From the NCBI GenBank assembly GCA_015486505.1, contig WFRP01000034.1:1-6015 (forward strand): a stretch of DNA of 6,015 nt, given 5' to 3'. This DNA comes from Pseudomonadota bacterium (GTDB lineage: Bacteria; Desulfobacterota; Anaeroferrophillalia; Anaeroferrophillales; Tharpellaceae). Both the position numbers and the translations under genes were made by a program. Under the pieces are notes generated by a model. That model was not told the DNA's origin. It made no database searches and was given only the letters and a program-made list of their open reading frames with translations. Below are positions 3,597 through 6,015 of this stretch, piece by piece (within the stretch, counting starts at the first letter, position 1; each line of letters starts with the position of its first letter).

Positions 3597-6015
3597 TTAC
3601 AGCTTACAGTTTTTTTTGTGACCCGAAAAATAGTGCATCAGCGTTGGGATCAGCAATAAAGTCGCGATTATGGCCCCGCCGAGGCCGCCGATTACGGTGA
3701 TGGCGAAGGGCTGAAAAATTTGCGAACCGACGGTGGTCCCGATCGCGGCCGGGATTAAAGCCGCGATGGTCGTAAAGGTGGTCAGTAAGATCGGTCTGAG
3801 CCTGACTGAAGCGGCACTGAGCAGAGCGTTGTCGGTGGCTTGGCCCGCCTTGATTTCAAGGTTGGCAAAATCGATCAGGACAATAGCGTTATTGACCGCA
3901 ATTCCGACCAGCGTAACCGCACCCATGCCGACCGAGATATCAACCCCCTGTCCCGTCAGAAAAAGGGCAATCAGGGCCCCGACCAGGGCGAACGGTACGG
4001 TTGCCAGGATTATCAGCGGCTGGCTCCAGGATGAAAATTGGATTGCCATAATCAAATAGATCAGTATCAGAGCCGCGATGAGTGCCAGCCCCATTTCAAT
4101 CGCGGTCGCGATCAGCACGTGGTATTGACCGGAGAAATCGATACTATAATCAGCCGGCAGCTGGATGGTTTTGAATTGCCGACGCAATTTTTTAACCACG
4201 CTAAAGATATTACCATCGACTTCGGCCAGCAGGGTTATCTGCCGCTGACCGTTCAGGCGGGTAATTGCGGCCGGAACCTGATTTATCGTAATTTTGGCGA
4301 CCTGCTCCAGCGGCAGCCAGCCCCCGGCGGCGGTTTTAAGCGGCAGTTGCTTTATATTATCCAGGGCGAAGGATGATCCAGTAGCGATTTTAACGAAGAC
4401 CGCAACCTCTTCCTTCTGGCGAATAATCCGGGTTGCCTCAACCCCGGCCCGGGCCGCCTGCAAGGCACTCATCACGTTTTTTACGGCGATGCCGTTTTGC
4501 GCCAGAGCCGGATAGTCAAGGCGCACGTCAACCTGTGCTACCTTAACTTTTGTATTGTTGACAACGTTGCTGACTTCAGGATTTAAGGCGAGAATATCTT
4601 CGACCTGACGCGCCAGTTCAGTCAGGGTATTCATATCATTACCGTAAATGGTGATTCCGAACAGCGCCGGCAAACCGGAAAAGCTTTCATCAATCTTCTC
4701 CTGAGTCGGCTGGTGATAAAGCAGCACTACGCCCTTAAGCTGCGACAGTTTTTGTTTAAGATCCCGGGTGATCAGGTTTACTGACCGCTGACGTTTATCC
4801 TTGGGTTTTAATTTAATCAGCAATTCGCCTTTATTGACCCCTTCGATCTGGTAACCGGTACCCGGTGAGCCGGTACGCCGGTAGATGCAGGATACCGCCT
4901 TATCTTTAAGAATAATTTTATCAAGCAGATCGCCGATACGATTACTTTCCTTTAAGGCGGTTCCCGGCGGCATCACATATTCGATCAGGATTGCCCCTTC
5001 ATCAATCGGCGGCAGCACTGAAACTTTGCCGAGCAGAGCGGCCAGACCGGCAACCCCTAAAGCGAGCAGCGCCAATAACAAAATCAGGCCTTTGCGGTCA
5101 AAGCAGAAACGCAGCATTTTTTGTAGTGTAAGATCGAGACGATTAAGGAGCCGGGCGCCGAAGAAATTGCTCCTTTCCGGAGTGATAGTGGCCATACGGC
5201 TGAACAGGGTCGGGACCAGGGTCAGCGAAAGCAATAGCGAAATCAGCAGGCTGATGCTGATGGTCAGGCCGAAGGGCCGCAGAAAGAGAGCGCCGATGCC
5301 GGTCATTAAAAGCAGCGGACAAAAGGCGACCACCGTAGTCAAGGTCCCGGCCGCATCGGGGCCGGCAATCTCCAGCGCACCTTGAATACTGGCGGTCGTT
5401 GAATCGCTTGTCAGCCGGGCGTGGCGAAAGATATTTTCCGCGACCACAATCGCATCATCGACAATCATACCGATGCCTAAGGTTAAAGCGGTCATGGTAA
5501 TCACATTCAAACTTAAACCAAACCATCTCATAATTGCCATCGTGGCGAGAAAGGTTACCGGAATCGTCAGCGCCACAATCAGGGTCGGGCGCAGGGCCCC
5601 GAGAAAGAAAAATAGAACCAGCACCGCCAGCACCATGCCCAGGCCTAAATCATTGACGATTTCGTTGCGTGACTCCTGAATAATCTCGGACTGGTCATAA
5701 AATTTTTCAATGTGGGCACCCGGCGGCAGCAGTCCGGCCAGACGTTTCAGGGTTTTATCGACGCCGCTGACCACCGCAATCGTACTGGCTCCGAGCTGTT
5801 TACGCACAATGACGGCCACCGCCGGTTGGCGATTGCCGTGGACGACATAGTGTTTTGGGGCTTTCCCCGCGTAAATGTCGGCAACCTCACCCAATAAAAT
5901 TGACTTGTCACCATCCGGCCGCAGGGGCAGAGATCTGATATCGGCCAAATCGCGTAAATGAGCATCGCCGCGAATCAGATATTCCCGGCCTGAGCGATCG
6001 TAATATCCGGTAACT
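3597..6015 (-). CDS. RND-family efflux permease (AcrB/CzcA superfamily), 5' partial
   Basis: This is an inner-membrane proton-driven exporter that normally works with a periplasmic adaptor and an outer-membrane channel, neither in view. The frame is open to the window edge (first full codon 6012-6014), giving 805 residues. With about 1020-1050 usual, some 220 N-terminal residues (TM1 and part of the porter domain) are missing. A TTG at 5946-5948 is internal, because family-like sequence (EYLIRGDAHLRDL) precedes it. Counting from the first visible codon, TM2-TM6 span about 123-270, TM7 307-328, the second periplasmic half about 329-634, and TM8-TM12 about 634-792. TM4 has VDDAIVVAEN with Asp186/Asp187, the AcrB-type proton relay. 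TM10 has VNNAIVLID, with Asn708 where AcrB has Lys940. The PPIDEGAILIEYVMPPGT segment recalls the CzcA/CusA side of the superfamily. The substrate (drug or metal) cannot be assigned. Confidence 0.95.
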   Translation of the reverse strand, partial: VTGYYDRSGREYLIRGDAHLRDLADIRSLPLRPDGDKSILLGEVADIYAGKAPKHYVVHGNRQPAVAVIVRKQLGASTIAVVSGVDKTLKRLAGLLPPGAHIEKFYDQSEIIQESRNEIVNDLGLGMVLAVLVLFFFLGALRPTLIVALTIPVTFLATMAIMRWFGLSLNVITMTALTLGIGMIVDDAIVVAENIFRHARLTSDSTTASIQGALEIAGPDAAGTLTTVVAFCPLLLMTGIGALFLRPFGLTISISLLISLLLSLTLVPTLFSRMATITPERSNFFGARLLNRLDLTLQKMLRFCFDRKGLILLLALLALGVAGLAALLGKVSVLPPIDEGAILIEYVMPPGTALKESNRIGDLLDKIILKDKAVSCIYRRTGSPGTGYQIEGVNKGELLIKLKPKDKRQRSVNLITRDLKQKLSQLKGVVLLYHQPTQEKIDESFSGLPALFGITIYGNDMNTLTELARQVEDILALNPEVSNVVNNTKVKVAQVDVRLDYPALAQNGIAVKNVMSALQAARAGVEATRIIRQKEEVAVFVKIATGSSFALDNIKQLPLKTAAGGWLPLEQVAKITINQVPAAITRLNGQRQITLLAEVDGNIFSVVKKLRRQFKTIQLPADYSIDFSGQYHVLIATAIEMGLALIAALILIYLIMAIQFSSWSQPLIILATVPFALVGALIALFLTGQGVDISVGMGAVTLVGIAVNNAIVLIDFANLEIKAGQATDNALLSAASVRLRPILLTTFTTIAALIPAAIGTTVGSQIFQPFAITVIGGLGGAIIATLLLIPTLMHYFSGHKKNCKL

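Noticed and set aside
5946..5948. TTG as the start of the RND gene
   Set aside because: The frame continues upstream to the window edge with family-typical residues, so the TTG is an internal Leu codon and the gene is simply truncated by the window.

Overview
The window looks like chromosomal DNA from a Gram-negative bacterium. It encodes an RND-type inner-membrane efflux pump and an OmpR/CusS-type two-component system. Coding GC is moderate (judged by eye) and the intergenic DNA is repeat-rich and AT-rich. Desulfobacterota or a related proteobacterial lineage would fit, but nothing here fixes the taxonomy. All four recognisable genes lie on the minus strand, so the biological reading order is from right to left.

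From the right edge: (i) an RND efflux permease that runs off the window, so its N-terminal part is missing (3597-6015). (ii) A 303-bp gap (3294-3596) holding a MITE-like nested inverted-repeat element with tandem 8-bp units in its inner arms, followed by the promoter region of the next operon. (iii) An OmpR-family response regulator (2610-3293) and a CusS-like membrane sensor kinase (1225-2613), which share a 4-bp ATGA overlap and are surely one operon. (iv) A 313-bp gap (912-1224) with small palindromes, a possible decayed reading frame and a candidate promoter. (v) A compact class III Fic AMP-transferase with its own C-terminal inhibitory helix (306-911). (vi) A 305-bp left end with two copies of a two-hairpin, REP/BIME-like direct repeat.

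The two-component system sits directly downstream of the pump in the same direction. The simplest reading is that the kinase senses an envelope or substrate signal and the regulator adjusts efflux expression. This is inferred from gene order, because the pump's own promoter is outside the window. The Fic gene is a separate unit, appears more AT-rich than its neighbours and is flanked by repeats, consistent with an accessory, possibly acquired, gene. I see no clearly undescribed multi-gene system. The least explained parts are the two repeat regions.
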